This document shows positions 63,041 to 64,000 of a stretch of 64,000 bases of DNA, in pieces. The stretch lies in NCBI GenBank assembly GCA_027946365.1, contig JAPEUQ010000002.1, positions 2,604,001-2,668,000 on the forward strand, in the 5' to 3' direction. This stretch comes from Kalmusia sp. IMI 367209. Taxonomy: Eukaryota > Ascomycota > Dothideomycetes > Pleosporales > Didymosphaeriaceae. The notes below the pieces were generated by a model, which saw only the letters and a list, made by a program, of their open reading frames with translations, was not told the origin of the DNA and did not search any database. How positions within the stretch are numbered: position 1 is the first letter of the stretch; each line of letters begins with the position of its first letter. Both the position numbers and the translations under genes were made by a program.

Positions 63041-63973
63041 ATGTCGAAGCGGAACCATATCCGCGCATTGAGGCGCTCGCTTGCAGCGATAGATCCCAAA
63101 AACTCCGACCCTCAACTTCAATCGCCATTGTTTGCCGTTCTACCGAGCGAGGTTCGCAATCTCATTTTCGAATATACGGTCCGTCAGATCGTTGATCCTT
63201 GCAAATCATTACGCGAAACTCAAAACGCTCGTCGTCGACCAGGCCATGAACTTCGGCCCATCATAGACACGACTCTTCTACGCACATGCCGCCTTATCTA
63301 CTTCGAGACTCACGCTATACCGTTACGAAGCGCCACCCACCATGTGTATGGGGAGCAAGCGACGAGTTACGACTCCAGCGACTGGGATCACTATCTGTTC
63401 CATCTTTCCAGCCAGTCAGGCCACAATCTCCACCATTTACACGTAACTAGCTGGCAACTTCCTAACTTCAAGGAATACCTAAGGCCGCACTTACGCTGGA
63501 GGAAGCTCACGTGGACGATGTGCGCTTCGAACTGGCATTTGATGGACGAAGAGGAGTCCCACGTTGACTTTGGGGACATCATCTTAGACGCCCTTGCTCC
63601 GGCGCTCTTTCCGGACACCTGCCGCGAGATCAACCTGGAATTTGAAACGTTGAAGAAGGATCCAAAGCTACGGCGAAGGCTGCGTTCAGATACAATGAAG
63701 TGTCGAGAGATCCAGTTGCCTCGGTACGATAGTTCGAAGCTAGAACTAGATGAGGATTTCTCCTTGGAGTATACGTGGGAGGGATCAGTTTGGCAGCCTG
63801 GCGACTGGGGAGGTCGCCCAGGAGAGTATATAAACGCGACTTACCACGTTATTCGTCTCTGCTGGCGGGACGCAGTGCCTGAGAGAGAGTACATGCATTA
63901 CGACCACTGGGACTGCCTGCGAAGCAACAAGATCATGCCAGTGCCGTCTGGGTCCGTTTCTGATAAGGAATAG
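63041..63973 (+). CDS. F-box-like / DUF7730-type fungal protein
   Basis: A 310-aa open frame from ATG 63041; an in-frame ATG at 62900 would add 47 less protein-like residues. The N-terminus has LFAVLPSEVRNLIFEYTV, the F-box-like helix pair common in ascomycete DUF7730 proteins, then TTLLRTCRLIYFETHAIPL, the usual second helix motif. The rest is charged and Trp-rich (HLRWRKLTWTMCASNWHL, EYTWEGSVWQPGDWGG). These families are large and mostly uncharacterised; some members resemble substrate adaptors, which is not shown here. The stop codon at 63971-63973 lies inside the window. Confidence 0.7.
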   Translation: MSKRNHIRALRRSLAAIDPKNSDPQLQSPLFAVLPSEVRNLIFEYTVRQIVDPCKSLRETQNARRRPGHELRPIIDTTLLRTCRLIYFETHAIPLRSATHHVYGEQATSYDSSDWDHYLFHLSSQSGHNLHHLHVTSWQLPNFKEYLRPHLRWRKLTWTMCASNWHLMDEEESHVDFGDIILDALAPALFPDTCREINLEFETLKKDPKLRRRLRSDTMKCREIQLPRYDSSKLELDEDFSLEYTWEGSVWQPGDWGGRPGEYINATYHVIRLCWRDAVPEREYMHYDHWDCLRSNKIMPVPSGSVSDKE

Positions 63974-64000
63974 GGAGGATGGACGTCCACCGGATTTTCA

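Overview
The window looks like nuclear DNA of a filamentous ascomycete, most likely a dothideomycete-type mould. This is inferred from gene content and gene structure, not from a marker search. The evidence is: many short spliceosomal introns (about 45-120 nt, GTAAGT-like donors, CTRAC/CTAAC-like branch sites, CAG/TAG acceptors); moderately GC-rich coding DNA; and fungal families such as a UDP-galactopyranose mutase, a Crh-type GH16 wall transglycosylase with a GPI tail, an Ssr4 SWI/SNF subunit, a DUF3824-type RS/glycine-zipper protein, a Tps2-type trehalose phosphatase and a fungal tyrosinase. Genes lie on both strands in the divergent and convergent arrangement normal for ascomycetes. There are no operons, CRISPR arrays or rRNA. 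I saw no convincing tRNA or intact transposon.

Layout. 1-8 kb: an SSXT/SS18-like gene (+), an acyltransferase-3 gene with an apparent frameshift (-), then about 3 kb without a supported gene. 8-17 kb: the DUF3824 RS-rich gene (+), an unrecognised four-exon gene (-), mitochondrial GatB (-), two weak small ORFs and a clear 79-aa two-exon gene (-). 17-29 kb: Tps2 (-) divergent from a mitochondrial-type nucleotidyltransferase (+), Ubc4-like E2 (-), glutaryl-CoA dehydrogenase (-) divergent from FEN1 (+). 29-43 kb: Crh-type GH16 (-) divergent from gamma-glutamyl phosphate reductase (+), UDP-galactopyranose mutase (-) divergent from a triose-phosphate/nucleotide-sugar-type transporter (+), ribosomal protein L18 (+), ADE2 (+). 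42.6-45.1 kb is a gene desert, AT-rich in its right half, with a perfect hexanucleotide repeat. 45-64 kb: tyrosinase (-), Ssr4 (-), an RBM42-like RRM protein (-) divergent from 6-phosphogluconate dehydrogenase (+), a single-pass membrane protein (-), LSM12 (+), inositol monophosphatase (-) and an F-box-like/DUF7730-type protein (+).

Most genes are housekeeping: carbon metabolism (trehalose, pentose phosphate, lysine/tryptophan breakdown), amino acid and purine synthesis, translation, DNA repair and chromatin. Three concern the cell surface: the GH16 enzyme, the mutase that supplies UDP-galactofuranose, and the membrane protein. The tyrosinase is the one gene with a plausible secondary or defence role. 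I found no secondary-metabolite cluster and no system I would call undescribed.

The most striking sequence-level observation is splicing. The transporter gene contains a probable 6-nt exon flanked by two introns that each carry donor, branch-site and acceptor signals. The 6PGDH gene opens with five exons of 42, 29, 19, 20 and 32 nt. All exon coordinates were built by hand from splice signals, reading phase and family alignment from memory; none has transcript support here.
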